From contig JAUNDN010000004.1 of assembly GCA_030526045.1 (NCBI GenBank), positions 29,015 through 93,014 of the forward strand: a DNA stretch of 64,000 nucleotides. Reading direction: 5' to 3'. The notes below the pieces were generated by a model that worked only from the letters and a program-made list of their open reading frames with translations, was not told the DNA's origin and did no database searches. The position numbers were made by a program, and so were the translations under genes. This document shows, one piece after another, positions 44,434-54,083 of this stretch; position 1 is the first letter of the stretch, and each line of letters begins with the position of its first letter. Source of the DNA: Bacillota bacterium (GTDB lineage Bacteria; Bacillota; Clostridia; Lachnospirales; Lachnospiraceae).

Positions 44434-44928
44434 CTAAGGCAATTCAGCTTTCCAGGAACGAATATCTGCCAGCAGACGATTCATGAACTCCCGATAACCG
44501 GGAACAAAGTAGGCACACAGGTTATCCTGCTGATACACATAAGGTGCTCTTTCCGGAAAATAGTGATACATTCCATAAGCATAAACCGCCAACAGGAAAA
44601 GAATCACCACCGGCAATACAAACCTGAAGCCTTTTATCTCCGTTCCCTTAATATAATGAAAATATCCGCAATACAGCAGGAAAACGAGAACGGCAAATAT
44701 GGAAGGATTGATATTGGCTGCGCGCAACACCTGCCCTTTCAGTAAATATAAACCTGCTCTGGTCAGCCCGCATCCGGCGCAGGGAATCCCTGTCAGAATC
44801 AACATGGGACAAAAAGCGTGAAAAATAGAGTGTATTATCAGATACAGCAACGCAAGCACCATCGCCACTGCAAGGATTCCTTTCAGGTCAGCCTTTATTC
44901 TGTTAACGATTTCTTTTATTTTTCCCAT
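44434..44928 (-). CDS. DUF2752 membrane protein
   Basis: 164 residues from the ATG at 44928; a TTG at 44940 is possible. Three or four membrane helices are visible. The family signature is CPMLILTGIPCAGCGLTRAG, with Cys and Gly conserved, followed by a helix and a short tail. Function is unknown. Its start lies inside the end of the TrkA-like gene (about 26-nt overlap), so it is probably the third gene of the ktrB-trkA operon, though a link to potassium transport is only contextual. Confidence 0.8.
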   Translation of the reverse strand: MGKIKEIVNRIKADLKGILAVAMVLALLYLIIHSIFHAFCPMLILTGIPCAGCGLTRAGLYLLKGQVLRAANINPSIFAVLVFLLYCGYFHYIKGTEIKGFRFVLPVVILFLLAVYAYGMYHYFPERAPYVYQQDNLCAYFVPGYREFMNRLLADIRSWKAELP

Positions 44929-45586
44929 GTTCAAATTCAAATTTCTTAAGAAGACGTTCCACGTCCTCGATTCTTCCGATTACCATTAAGTGCTCTTTGT
45001 CATTAAACTCATGATCTGCCATGGGCAGCAGTCTGGTGTTTCCGTTCATTTTAATTCCCAGAATACTCACCTTGTACTTGGCACGGAAATTCACTTCACG
45101 AATCGTCTTTCCAATCCATTCATCCGCTACCGGTATTTCAAAAATGGAATATTCATCGTTTAACTCTATATAGTCAAATACATGATTGGCACTGTAACGC
45201 ACCGCCACCTTCTCGGCAATATCCCGATCCGGGTAGATCACCTCGTCAGCCCCGTTACGCAGAAGAAATTTTGCCTGAATATCTCTTGTCGCCTTACTGA
45301 CCACATACTTTGCACCGTTTTCCTTCAAAAGTGATGTAATTTCCAGACTGCTTTGGAAATTGGTTCCGATACACACAAAGCAAATATCAAAATTACCGGG
45401 ACCAATGCTCTTTAGTACCTCCACGTTGGTACAGTCCCCAATCTGCGCATTGGTCACGATCGGCATCATTGCCTCTACGTTTTCTTCCTTAACGTCAATC
45501 ACCATGACCTCATTCTTAAGCTTCACCATATTCTGGCAAAGATGCTGTCCGAATCTGCCAAGTCCGATTATTAATACTGATTTCAT
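44903..45586 (-). CDS. TrkA/KtrA-type potassium channel regulatory protein
   Basis: 227 residues from the ATG at 45586, which has GGAGG 5 nt upstream. The RCK-N Rossmann domain is SVLIIGLGRFGQHLCQNM, with an acidic VIDV after beta-2 for nucleotide binding, and the RCK-C domain follows (about 135-215, GKTIREVNFRAKYKVSILGIK). It gates the membrane subunit in response to ATP/ADP, NAD(H) or c-di-AMP, depending on the subfamily. It lies 37 nt after the KtrB gene. Confidence 0.92.
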   Translation of the reverse strand: MKSVLIIGLGRFGQHLCQNMVKLKNEVMVIDVKEENVEAMMPIVTNAQIGDCTNVEVLKSIGPGNFDICFVCIGTNFQSSLEITSLLKENGAKYVVSKATRDIQAKFLLRNGADEVIYPDRDIAEKVAVRYSANHVFDYIELNDEYSIFEIPVADEWIGKTIREVNFRAKYKVSILGIKMNGNTRLLPMADHEFNDKEHLMVIGRIEDVERLLKKFEFEHGKNKRNR

Positions 45587-45623
45587 TTCTTCCTCCATTC
45601 CTTATCGTTTACCGCCCACGCGG

Positions 45624-47000
45624 TTAACCTATCATCACTTTTTCCACCGGAAATTCCACCGGTGCCACCTTTTTCCGCTCCGTAAAGGAAAGGGCAAAGG
45701 ACATACTTCCGATTCTTCCGCAGTACATCAGGAGAATGATCACAATTCTGGAACCGATCGTCAAATCTCTTGTGATTCCCGTGCTCATCCCCACCGTTCC
45801 GATTGCGGAAAGCACCTCAAAAATGACATCCTCCGCGGGAAGCGCAGGCTGCATATAGCTGATGGCAATTACTGCCGTCACCGCCATAATGAGACTGATC
45901 ATTACCACACTACTCGCTTTTTTGATTGTATCATCATCAAGTCTGCGACCAAAAATATTGGTGCCCCTGCCGGCTCTTAAGTTTGACCAGACATATGCAA
46001 GAAGAACTGCAATCGTAACCGTCTTGATTCCGCCGGCTGTCGATCCTGGGTTTCCGCCGATCAGCATCAGCACGCCCGTAAGCAACTTAGAAGCTGTGGT
46101 CAGCTTCCCCGTATCAATCGTATTAAATCCTGCTGTTCTTGCCGTTACGGAGCTGAATGCTGCAGCAAGAAGCCGCTCCTTCCCATCCATACCGGAAAGC
46201 AGATTGTCCTTTTCAAAAATAAGAAAAAGAACCGTACCCAGAATCACCAGAAAACCGGTCATAAAAAGCACAATTTTGGTATGTAGCATATATTTTTTCC
46301 AATGAAAGCCGTTTTTCTGCAGATCGCCCCATACAAAAAAACCAATGCCGCCAACGATGATCAGCAGCATAACTACGATATTTACCATGCTGTCATCGTA
46401 AAAAGCAGCCAGCGAAGAATACTGCCCTGAATAAGTACCCATCAGATCAAAGCCGGCATTGCAGAACGCGGAAACAGAATGGAAAACGGAAAAACAGATT
46501 CCCTTTCCGGCTCCGAATACCGGTATAAACCTTGGCATAAGAAGTAACGCCCCCACACCTTCAATCAAAACGGTTCCCGTAAATGCCATCTTAACCAGAC
46601 GAACAATACCGCCCATCTGCATATAATTCATGCTTTCCTGTAAAAGCCCTCTCGTTCTTAAGGAAATCTTCTGTCGAAGCAGCAACGCCATCATCACACC
46701 CATGGTCATAAAGCCCAATCCGCCAACCTGAATCATCAACAAAATGACGGTTTGTCCAAAGACTGTCCAGTGTGTTGCCGTATCCACTACCACAAGCCCG
46801 GTCACACAGGTAGCACTGGTAGCCGTAAACAATGCCGTAAGAAACTCCGTACCTTTTCCATCTGTAGCTGCTGCCGGAAGCATTAATAGCAATGTACCTG
46901 CCAGAATTACCAGCAAATATCCCATGGCAATGATCCGCACATAGGTCAGCTGCCCTTGTATATGCTTTGCAAAATTTCCCTTCACTCTTAAATACTCCAT
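45624..47000 (-). CDS. KtrB/TrkH-type potassium transporter membrane subunit
   Basis: 458 residues in the SKT fold of four M1-P-M2 repeats. The four selectivity-filter glycine motifs are visible: ATCVTGL, AFCNAGF, ARTAGF and VGMSTGI. The chain length and Gly residues are typical of KtrB. It imports K+ (with Na+ coupling in KtrB) under control of the adjacent RCK protein. The start at 47000 has only a weak RBS. There are no signs of decay. Confidence 0.93.
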   Translation of the reverse strand: MEYLRVKGNFAKHIQGQLTYVRIIAMGYLLVILAGTLLLMLPAAATDGKGTEFLTALFTATSATCVTGLVVVDTATHWTVFGQTVILLMIQVGGLGFMTMGVMMALLLRQKISLRTRGLLQESMNYMQMGGIVRLVKMAFTGTVLIEGVGALLLMPRFIPVFGAGKGICFSVFHSVSAFCNAGFDLMGTYSGQYSSLAAFYDDSMVNIVVMLLIIVGGIGFFVWGDLQKNGFHWKKYMLHTKIVLFMTGFLVILGTVLFLIFEKDNLLSGMDGKERLLAAAFSSVTARTAGFNTIDTGKLTTASKLLTGVLMLIGGNPGSTAGGIKTVTIAVLLAYVWSNLRAGRGTNIFGRRLDDDTIKKASSVVMISLIMAVTAVIAISYMQPALPAEDVIFEVLSAIGTVGMSTGITRDLTIGSRIVIILLMYCGRIGSMSFALSFTERKKVAPVEFPVEKVMIG

Positions 47001-47122
47001 CTTTCTTTTACCTGATATTTTATTATTTTATAATAAAGGGATATTAAAGTCCATTGTTCTATTTTATTTTATGCAATTTATTTATAGGAAAATTCCTCGT
47101 TATAGTGTATAATGATGATTAA

Positions 47123-47140
47123 CATGCCCGTACGGGCATG
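47123..47140. promoter_or_regulatory. Perfect palindrome at the trpS promoter
   Basis: CATGCCCGTACGGGCATG is an 18-bp perfect palindrome, one base longer on each side if A-T pairs are counted. It lies 9 nt after TATAAT (47108-47113), so at the likely transcription start. It may be an operator or a 5' stabilising hairpin. No T-box features were seen. Confidence 0.55.
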
Positions 47141-47166
47141 ATCAAACGCAAAAAGGAGTTACAGCC

Positions 47167-48252
47167 ATGTCCAAAATAATACTGACCGGCGACAGACCTA
47201 CCGGCCGCCTTCATGTGGGGCACTATGTAGGTTCCCTGAAAAGAAGGGTAGAACTGCAAAATTCCGGTATGTTCGATAAGATTTTTATTATGATTGCAGA
47301 TGCACAGGCTCTCACTGACAACGCAGAACAGCCTGAAAAGGTACGTGAGAATATTGTAGAGGTTGCTCTAGACTACTTATCCTGCGGACTTGACCCCGAG
47401 CAGTCGACGCTCCTCATCCAGTCCCAGATTCCTGAGCTCTGCGAGCTTTCATTCTACTATATGAATCTGGTTACGGTTTCAAGGTTGCAGAGAAATCCTA
47501 CCGTGAAATCCGAAATCCAGATGCGTAATTTTGAGGCAAGCATCCCTGTGGGCTTCTTTACCTATCCCATCAGTCAGGCTGCCGACATCACAGCATTTAA
47601 AGCAACCACCGTTCCTGTCGGTGAAGATCAGCTTCCCATGCTGGAGCAGACGAAAGAGATCGTGCGCAAATTCAATTCGGTATACGGTGAAACTCTTGTA
47701 GAACCTGATATCCTGCTTCCGGACAATAAAGCATGTCTGCGTCTCCCCGGTATTGACGGAAAGGCTAAAATGAGCAAGTCTCTGGGCAACTGTATCTATC
47801 TTTCCGATACGGAAGAGGATGTGCGCAAAAAGGTAATGTCTATGTTTACCGACCCCAACCATCTGCAGGTTTCCGATCCCGGTCGCGTAGAAGGGAATCC
47901 GGTATTTATCTATCTGGATGCCTTCTGCAAGGACGAGCTGTTTGCAGAATATCTTCCTGAATATGCAAATCTGGATGAACTAAAGGCTCACTACACCAGA
48001 GGCGGACTGGGCGATGTTAAAGTCAAAAAATTCCTGAACAACGTGCTTCAGGAGGAGCTTTCACCGATACGTGCCAGAAGGAAAGAGTGGGAGAAGGATA
48101 TCCCTGCCGTATACGAAATTTTACATAAGGGAAGCCTTGCAGCCAGAGAGGTCGCAGCCAAGACGCTGGATGATGTAAAGAAGTCTATGAAGATCAATTA
48201 CTTTGATGACCATGCGCTCATTGCCGAACAGGCAGAAAAATATGCGCAGTAA
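47167..48252 (+). CDS. trpS: Tryptophan-tRNA ligase
   Basis: 361 residues. Class I synthetase motifs: HVGH (HIGH equivalent) in [16 protein letters not shown] and KMSKS in [13 protein letters not shown]. Conserved [21 protein letters not shown]. It belongs to the longer, type-II-like bacterial form (about 360 residues instead of 330). ATG at 47167 follows AAGGAG. Two further genes of other function follow closely, so it may head a small operon. Confidence 0.96.
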   Translation: MSKIILTGDRPTGRLHVGHYVGSLKRRVELQNSGMFDKIFIMIADAQALTDNAEQPEKVRENIVEVALDYLSCGLDPEQSTLLIQSQIPELCELSFYYMNLVTVSRLQRNPTVKSEIQMRNFEASIPVGFFTYPISQAADITAFKATTVPVGEDQLPMLEQTKEIVRKFNSVYGETLVEPDILLPDNKACLRLPGIDGKAKMSKSLGNCIYLSDTEEDVRKKVMSMFTDPNHLQVSDPGRVEGNPVFIYLDAFCKDELFAEYLPEYANLDELKAHYTRGGLGDVKVKKFLNNVLQEELSPIRARRKEWEKDIPAVYEILHKGSLAAREVAAKTLDDVKKSMKINYFDDHALIAEQAEKYAQ

Positions 48253-48266
48253 AGCGGGAGTCATTT

Positions 48267-48770
48267 ATGAAAGCCTATCGAATCAAGGATGTAAAAAATT
48301 TTATGGGAAAGCTGCTCGGAAGTGAGTCCTTTGACTCCTTCCTGTTAGCGGAGGGTACCATTACCACCTACAATACCTTTATCATTGATGGGCATATGGT
48401 AAAAGAATTTTTCACAGGAGATGTGAACGACGATAACGATTTACCTCCCTACGAATTTTCCGAATGGAAGACTATGCGCTCCCTATGCTTTGATCTGATC
48501 AAAGGGAAACGTACTCCTGTAAGCTTCAAGCTGGTTCTCCATTTGAAACCGGAAATTGTGTCTCAAATTTTGGCGAATGGAGATTCTGCCATTTCCGTTT
48601 CCGACATCAAAGCCTTTGTACTGAATATAAAATACGATGGCAGTGTGCTTACCTGCATCACTGCCACCGCTTTTCACAGCTTTCTTCCTGATAAAACACC
48701 TGACAGACAATGGGATGAATATATCACCCTCTTTTTGACTTCCAAGGCGATTGATTTTGAAGAAATCTGA
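48267..48770 (+). CDS. DUF5721 family protein
   Basis: 167 residues, soluble, no signal peptide. It begins KAYRIKDVKNFMGKLLGSES and contains TYNTFIIDGHMVKEFF and PYEFSEWKTMRSLCFDLIKGKR. It matches, from memory, the DUF5721 proteins widespread in Lachnospiraceae, whose function is unknown. It lies 14 nt after trpS, with GGGAG before the ATG at 48267, and just ahead of a DUF3048 gene. I assign no role. Confidence 0.75.
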   Translation: MKAYRIKDVKNFMGKLLGSESFDSFLLAEGTITTYNTFIIDGHMVKEFFTGDVNDDNDLPPYEFSEWKTMRSLCFDLIKGKRTPVSFKLVLHLKPEIVSQILANGDSAISVSDIKAFVLNIKYDGSVLTCITATAFHSFLPDKTPDRQWDEYITLFLTSKAIDFEEI

Positions 48771-48822
48771 TCAACCAAGTATGATGTTTTATATCACCAT
48801 TTTTATGAGAAAGGGGTTTCCT

Positions 48823-49896
48823 ATGTACAAAAAGCAATTAACTCAGAAATTTTTTGCAGCAGGATTTGCTTTCGCATTCTGCGCTTTGGCTGTTCTTCTG
48901 TCTCCCTCTGCCACGGTTAAAAGTAATAAAGTCCTGGCAGATGAACAGGTCCACAGTGTCTACACCAATGAACTGATCTCTTCTGCTCAGGCTTCCCAGC
49001 GTCCCATCGCTGTTATGATGCCCACGGACAAGGCGGCACAGCCTTCCTACGGAATCGGAAATGCCAAGATTCTTTATGAGATCATGGAGGAGGGTGAGAT
49101 TTCCCGTCAGCTTGCAATCATTGATGACTGGCAGGGGCTTAACAGAATCGGAAATATCCGGAGTTGTCGTGACTACTATATCTCGATTGCCACTGAATGG
49201 GATCCGATTCTGATCCATTTCGGCGGAGTATGCTATATGAAGGATCGTATCACGGCACCTGATATCAATAACCTGTCCGGTACTTATGAATACGGTGTCG
49301 GCGGTGACAGACCGGGATCGGGTCAGTTCTTCCGCTCCACTGACAGAAAGGTACCACATAACGCTTACATCAGCGCTGAAGGGGTCACGAAAGCCTGCAA
49401 TAATCTGGGATATTCCCTTACAACCAGACCGGAATACTACAACACCTCCCATTTCAGCTTTGCAGAAGGCGTAAATACGCTGGAACAGTATGGAAATGCA
49501 ATTCCCGGTAACGTAATTGACCTTTCAGGCATCTTTACCTACACCAAGAGCTATTTTACATACGATCCGGCAACCGGATTATATAATAAGAACCTTCACG
49601 GTAAAGCACAGGTTGATGGTCTGACCGGCCAGCAGCTGACCTTTGCCAATGTTATTATCCAAAATACCAAATGGTCCAAGCGCGATGCCAAGGGATATCT
49701 TGCTTTCCAGACCATCGATTCCACCGGAGACGGTTATTACTTTACCAAAGGGCGCGGAATCCACATCACCTGGAAAAAGACCTCTGACTATTCGCCTACA
49801 AAATATTATGATGACAACGGAAATGAGATTCAGCTGAACACCGGCAAAACCTACATCGGAGTTGCACAGGCCGGCCGGGCTGTTGCATATTCCTGA
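48823..49896 (+). CDS. Secreted DUF3048 protein
   Basis: 357 residues from the ATG at 48823, which follows AAGGGG; the frame is open from 48751. The N-terminus is a signal peptide or anchor (FFAAGFAFAFCALAVLLSPSA) without a clear lipobox. The DUF3048 domain has PIAVMMPTDKAAQPSYGIGN, GLNRIGNIRSC and HFGG; the C-terminal part ends in LNTGKTYIGVAQ, nearly the same as the paralogue at 16078. The two differ in anchoring. Function is unknown. The gene ends 22 nt before the giant palindrome. Confidence 0.85.
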   Translation: MYKKQLTQKFFAAGFAFAFCALAVLLSPSATVKSNKVLADEQVHSVYTNELISSAQASQRPIAVMMPTDKAAQPSYGIGNAKILYEIMEEGEISRQLAIIDDWQGLNRIGNIRSCRDYYISIATEWDPILIHFGGVCYMKDRITAPDINNLSGTYEYGVGGDRPGSGQFFRSTDRKVPHNAYISAEGVTKACNNLGYSLTTRPEYYNTSHFSFAEGVNTLEQYGNAIPGNVIDLSGIFTYTKSYFTYDPATGLYNKNLHGKAQVDGLTGQQLTFANVIIQNTKWSKRDAKGYLAFQTIDSTGDGYYFTKGRGIHITWKKTSDYSPTKYYDDNGNEIQLNTGKTYIGVAQAGRAVAYS

Positions 49897-49918
49897 TCCA
49901 ACATTCTTAGCTGACAAG

Positions 49919-50410
49919 CACAAATAACAAGAACCGTTACCGAATCAGTCTGCCCCCTTGAGAGCATGTATCCTTCCTTCCGTAAAACATATAGACGATT
50001 TGGATGGATTTGGCAGAAACAGCCGGTGCAATAATGTCATTGTCCGGATGACTGTCCGAAAAGCCGGTGGTGGTATTTATGTGCTCGTCACACGCAAAAC
50101 GGGCAAGAAAAATCTAACCCGCGCATGAAAAATAAGAACAGCTCTCAGACTTTAAACTCGCTTCGCTTCGAACAGGTAAAGTCTGAGAGCTTTATTTTTC
50201 ATTGCGCGGGTTGATTTTTTACGCCCGTTTCCGAATTGTTCCTTACACATAAATACCACCTGCCGGCTTTGAGTTTCATCCGGACAGTGTAATAAGCATT
50301 TGCACCGGCGGGGTTCGCCAAATCCCGAAATCGTTTATCGTTTTACGGAAGGAAGGATACATGCCTTTAAGAGGACAGCCGATTTCGGCAACAGTCCTTG
50401 TTAATTTGTG
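49919..50410. repeat. Giant imperfect palindrome filling the intergenic region
   Basis: Left arm about 49919-50154 and right arm about 50177-50410 are imperfect reverse complements over some 230 nt each. The perfect core (50141-50154 with 50177-50190, 14 bp) has a 22-nt loop. Well-matched blocks include GCATGTATCCTTCCTTCC (near 49964 and 50370), CTGTCCGGATG-type and TGGTATTTATGTG sequences. Many differences are A/G, which keep G-U pairs in RNA. It contains no open frame and reaches the last codons of the EAL gene. It could be a structured RNA, a MITE-like repeat or a large two-way terminator. Confidence 0.85.
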
Positions 50411-52329
50411 TCATTTCTATCCTTCAGGAACTGGATAAACTGATCAGCAGGAATCGGCCTTGAATAGTAATAGCCCTGTAAATAATCAACCCCATGCTCC
50501 ACCAGATAATTGACCATTTCCTCCGTCTCGACACCTTCCGCCACGATTTTCATTCCGATCGACTTAATCAGACTGATGGCAGAAGCCAGAAGCCGCTCGG
50601 CCTTTTCGTTTTCAATGCCATCCTCTTCCGTCTCAAACACCGGCCAGATCAAGCTCTTGTCCAGCTTCACCAGGTCATACCTAATGCGGTTCATCTGTGC
50701 TATATTGGAATAGCCGGTTCCGAAATCATCCATGGAAAAGCTGAAGCCCAGCGCTCGCAGACTGCTGATATTCTTTTCAAAGGTTGCACCGAAATTTACA
50801 GTAGCCGTCTCCGTGATCTCCAGATTGAAAAAGGATGCCGGAATTCCATATCGGTCGATGATACGCTCTAACCTCTTATCAAGGTGAGGAATAACAGCCT
50901 GGATTGCAGAGAGGTTCACTTCGATATACTTAATCGGAGATCCGACAAGATTCTTTTCTTTTGCCATTTTTGCCACCAATTCAAGCGCACGGTCTCCTAT
51001 CTCATTGATCAGCCCCTTTTCCTCCGCAAGAGGAATAAATTCCTCCGGAGAAACAAATCCCAGCTCCCCGCAATTTTTTAAACGTATCAAGGCCTCTGCT
51101 GATGTAAATTTCTTTTCTTTGCTGTTATAGATAGGCTGGTAAACCATCTCAAATCCGTCTCCGGCTATCGCCTCATCCAAAAGTGCATCAATCTTATCTC
51201 TTCTTTGCTTTTCCTTTATGATCTCCTCACTTAAAAAGCAGATCTTACATTCATTTCCCAGCATTCTTTCTGTTAGGAAATCAAGCAGCTCATCCACCTG
51301 TGTCCATGATGTTGTATATTTTCTCACATCCAGCACGCTGATAAAGCAATTCATCTGGATATCACTATATTCTTCCTTCTTAAGTTCTAACTCCAGTTCA
51401 TGCAGTTTTTCGATCTCCTGCCTGATATCTTTCTGAATAAAAATGCTCAGACACTTATCACTGGAATGATAAACCTCTTTTCCGGTATGCTTTGCTAAGG
51501 CCTCTTTCAAACTTACTAAAGCCTGAATTCCTTTTTCCCTGCCGGCAATTTTATAGACTCTGTCAATATTTCTACAGGTGAGGGTTACCACATAAAGTGG
51601 TTTTTTTCTGGCATAATTTTCTGCCAGCATTTTGTGAAATGCATTGCGATTAAAACACTCTGCTTCCGAATCAAAATTCTCCTTCTGATTTTCTCCCGAA
51701 AAATAAAATGCAAGGATCATCAGAACAAATCCCAGACCTGACAGGAGAAGTCGTGGGAATATCGCCTGTATTGCCAGTACAGTAATCCAGATAATACAGC
51801 CGATCATTACAGAGGACCTTTGCCTCGGGGTAACATATCCATGCTTGTTGGAAATCAGCTTAAACACCATAATCAGATAGATCAGCCCACAGGCATAAAT
51901 TGCAGTCAGCAATGGTCCGTAGGAATATGCATAAATCCCATCTGAATAGTAATAGAAATCCCCTCTCAAAATAATAATCAAAGAAACTGCAATCGGTAAA
52001 ACAGAAAGCAACGCTTCCCGCTTTTCCAGACGCTTCTGATTACTAGCGAGCATCCTTATGTAAAGGTACTCGAAAAAGAGGGCAAAGATTACACTTGCAT
52101 AAAACAATTGATGAAACACCCGGTTCCAAAACATCGGAACAGTATCAAGATGGGTAACGGTATATACCGTAATCATATCCAGAGTCAGATTGACAGCCGT
52201 CGTCCCCAGCATAATACAGAAATATCTGGATGAATTCAGCTTCAAATGAGGATTTTTGATATAATCGATCACAATTGTAAGAAGCACAAGCATTGCTGCA
52301 ATCTGAAATCTGATGTTTAACGTAAACAT
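50401..52329 (-). CDS. Membrane EAL-domain c-di-GMP phosphodiesterase with degenerate GGDEF
   Basis: 642 residues from the ATG at 52329 (AGGGGG upstream). Seven or so membrane helices (about 1-215) precede a degenerate GGDEF domain in which the active site reads SSDKC, so no cyclase activity is expected. The EAL domain is complete: SAEALIR, NLEITE, DDFGTGYSN, KLDKS, AEGVETEE and LQGYYYSRP. It should hydrolyse c-di-GMP, with the membrane part as sensor. Its stop codon lies in the end of the giant palindrome. Confidence 0.9.
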   Translation of the reverse strand: MFTLNIRFQIAAMLVLLTIVIDYIKNPHLKLNSSRYFCIMLGTTAVNLTLDMITVYTVTHLDTVPMFWNRVFHQLFYASVIFALFFEYLYIRMLASNQKRLEKREALLSVLPIAVSLIIILRGDFYYYSDGIYAYSYGPLLTAIYACGLIYLIMVFKLISNKHGYVTPRQRSSVMIGCIIWITVLAIQAIFPRLLLSGLGFVLMILAFYFSGENQKENFDSEAECFNRNAFHKMLAENYARKKPLYVVTLTCRNIDRVYKIAGREKGIQALVSLKEALAKHTGKEVYHSSDKCLSIFIQKDIRQEIEKLHELELELKKEEYSDIQMNCFISVLDVRKYTTSWTQVDELLDFLTERMLGNECKICFLSEEIIKEKQRRDKIDALLDEAIAGDGFEMVYQPIYNSKEKKFTSAEALIRLKNCGELGFVSPEEFIPLAEEKGLINEIGDRALELVAKMAKEKNLVGSPIKYIEVNLSAIQAVIPHLDKRLERIIDRYGIPASFFNLEITETATVNFGATFEKNISSLRALGFSFSMDDFGTGYSNIAQMNRIRYDLVKLDKSLIWPVFETEEDGIENEKAERLLASAISLIKSIGMKIVAEGVETEEMVNYLVEHGVDYLQGYYYSRPIPADQFIQFLKDRNDTN

Positions 52330-52440
52330 ATTCTCTCTTCCCCCTGCTAAAGGAACCCAATATCTATATTCTATGAGAGCAACATTTTGTCGCTTATGCA
52401 AGAATTATATCAGATTTTGGGGTATAGATAAATACATAAT

Positions 52441-53229
52441 TTACGCTGCAAGGTCTCTCCTTCGATAAATCCCAGCCGCCAGTACTATACACAGTATTGT
52501 AACTCCGATACTGATTCCTGCCATACTACCGCTTACAGAGGACTCCACAAAAATATCGGTGGCATTGGAAAAATAATACGGAGTCACATATTTCAGACAT
52601 TCAATATCAGGAATGATCCTGCACATCAGGTCCATCACATAAAGAAGAACGGACAATCCCAGTGCGGTTCCGATCTGCTTTCGTTTGGAAATTGATGAAA
52701 TCAGAAAACAGATGCTCCCCACCTCCAGATGCATCAGAAGCTGTGCCCCATGAAAAAGCCAGAAATCTTTGGCAGGTATCGTACTTCCCGCTCCCGCAAA
52801 CCCAAGTCCGCACCAACAGATACAGATCGCATCAAAAAGAAGAATCAGAAGAACGACCGCAACATATTTCCACAACACAATATACCCTCTCCCAAAGGGC
52901 AGCGTATTCAAAAATTCCGAGGTATGTCCCTCCTCCTCCTTGGATAAGATCACCGCGCCTGTCATTGCAGCAAACATAGCTCCTCCCACGGCAAAGATCA
53001 GTGCTATCTCTGTGGCATAGTAGCCTTCCATGGTACTGATACTGATCCGGTCCATGCCAAGTGCAGTGGAGAAGCTTCCCATCTGTGAAAATGCTCCCGC
53101 CATTTCACTCATGTTTTCTTCTATGCTGTGATACAACAAAATACATCCGAAGCAGGTAAAGCCTACACACACCGTCCAGATCAACAGTGATTTTAAATTC
53201 ATTTTTATCTCATGCCTTAGCAGTGTCAT
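52441..53229 (-). CDS. ABC-2 type transporter permease
   Basis: 262 residues with six predicted membrane helices. The region SKEEEGHTSEFLNTLPFGRGYIVLWK is typical of ABC-2 permeases (loop with a conserved Glu next to the ATPase). Its ATG overlaps the stop of the ATPase gene by 4 nt (ATGA). It would export or protect against an antimicrobial or lipid substrate together with the ATPase; the LytTR-DUF3021 genes in the operon suggest stress-inducible use. Confidence 0.88.
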   Translation of the reverse strand: MTLLRHEIKMNLKSLLIWTVCVGFTCFGCILLYHSIEENMSEMAGAFSQMGSFSTALGMDRISISTMEGYYATEIALIFAVGGAMFAAMTGAVILSKEEEGHTSEFLNTLPFGRGYIVLWKYVAVVLLILLFDAICICWCGLGFAGAGSTIPAKDFWLFHGAQLLMHLEVGSICFLISSISKRKQIGTALGLSVLLYVMDLMCRIIPDIECLKYVTPYYFSNATDIFVESSVSGSMAGISIGVTILCIVLAAGIYRRRDLAA

Positions 53230-54083
53230 ACTCTCTCCTCCTCATGTGCTTCCTGTTCATAATAATGCATAAAAAGCTCGTCAAGAGACGGTTCTTCGAT
53301 CAGAAGATCCTCAATATTTCTTCCTTCAAGCTCCCCGATCAGCTTTTTCATCTCTCCGGTATAGGAAAATGCTTTTTCCTGTCCGTTCTCCCAAATCCTT
53401 ACCCGGCGGAGATTGGACTTTGAAAGGTTTTCCACGCTGTCCACCCGGATAATTTTTCCTTCCTTGATAATTGCTGCATTCTTACAATATTTCTTCACCT
53501 CTGAAAGAACATGTGAGGATAAAAAGCAGGTTGTTCCCTGACTGTTGTATTCCAGGATCAGCTTAAAGAAAGCCTCCTGCATAAGCGGATCCAGACCGGA
53601 GGTGGGTTCGTCCAGGATCAAGAGCTCCGGCTTATGCTGCATGGCACAGACGATGCTCACCTTTTTCCGGTTTCCAAGCGAAAGCTCCTCTATCCTCTTA
53701 TCCATATTTACTTCAAGGAGCTGACAGATTCTGTCTGCCTCCTGTGTACAGTCAAGATTCCTTGCCTTAGCTGCAAACCGGATCACATCCTTTGCCCTCA
53801 TGGAGGGATAGAACATTGCCTCTGACGGCATATAGCCTACCTTGCGCAAAATCTCCTTCTGCTGCTTTACGGCATCCATCTGTAGAATTTTGATCGTGCC
53901 CTCCTGAAATTTCAGCATTCCCAGCATACTTCTGATCGTGGTCGATTTTCCTGCTCCGTTGGGACCCAGGAATCCAAAAATATCTCCTTTTTTTACCTCT
54001 AAAGAAATCCCGCTCACACCCCGGTTTTTCCCATAGGTTTTGGTAAGATTACTGATTGCAATTGCATTTTCTACCTTATTCAT
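53226..54083 (-). CDS. ABC transporter ATP-binding protein
   Basis: 285 residues. Walker A GPNGAGKST, Q-loop, signature LSLGNRKK (a variant of LSGGQ), Walker B LLILDEPTSGLDP and switch His in SSHVLSEV. It belongs to the BcrA/CcmA type that pairs with ABC-2 permeases. The C-terminal part (about 210-285) is the usual regulatory tail. It overlaps the DUF3021 gene by 8 nt and the permease gene by 4 nt. Confidence 0.93.
   Translation of the reverse strand: MNKVENAIAISNLTKTYGKNRGVSGISLEVKKGDIFGFLGPNGAGKSTTIRSMLGMLKFQEGTIKILQMDAVKQQKEILRKVGYMPSEAMFYPSMRAKDVIRFAAKARNLDCTQEADRICQLLEVNMDKRIEELSLGNRKKVSIVCAMQHKPELLILDEPTSGLDPLMQEAFFKLILEYNSQGTTCFLSSHVLSEVKKYCKNAAIIKEGKIIRVDSVENLSKSNLRRVRIWENGQEKAFSYTGEMKKLIGELEGRNIEDLLIEEPSLDELFMHYYEQEAHEEERV

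Noticed and set aside
44563-44745. Small plus-strand ORF within the DUF2752 gene
   Set aside because: No RBS, antisense to a conserved membrane protein; chance frame.
47001-47166. T-box leader for trpS
   Set aside because: The region is too short and lacks the specifier loop and the TGGNACCGCG-type antiterminator sequence.
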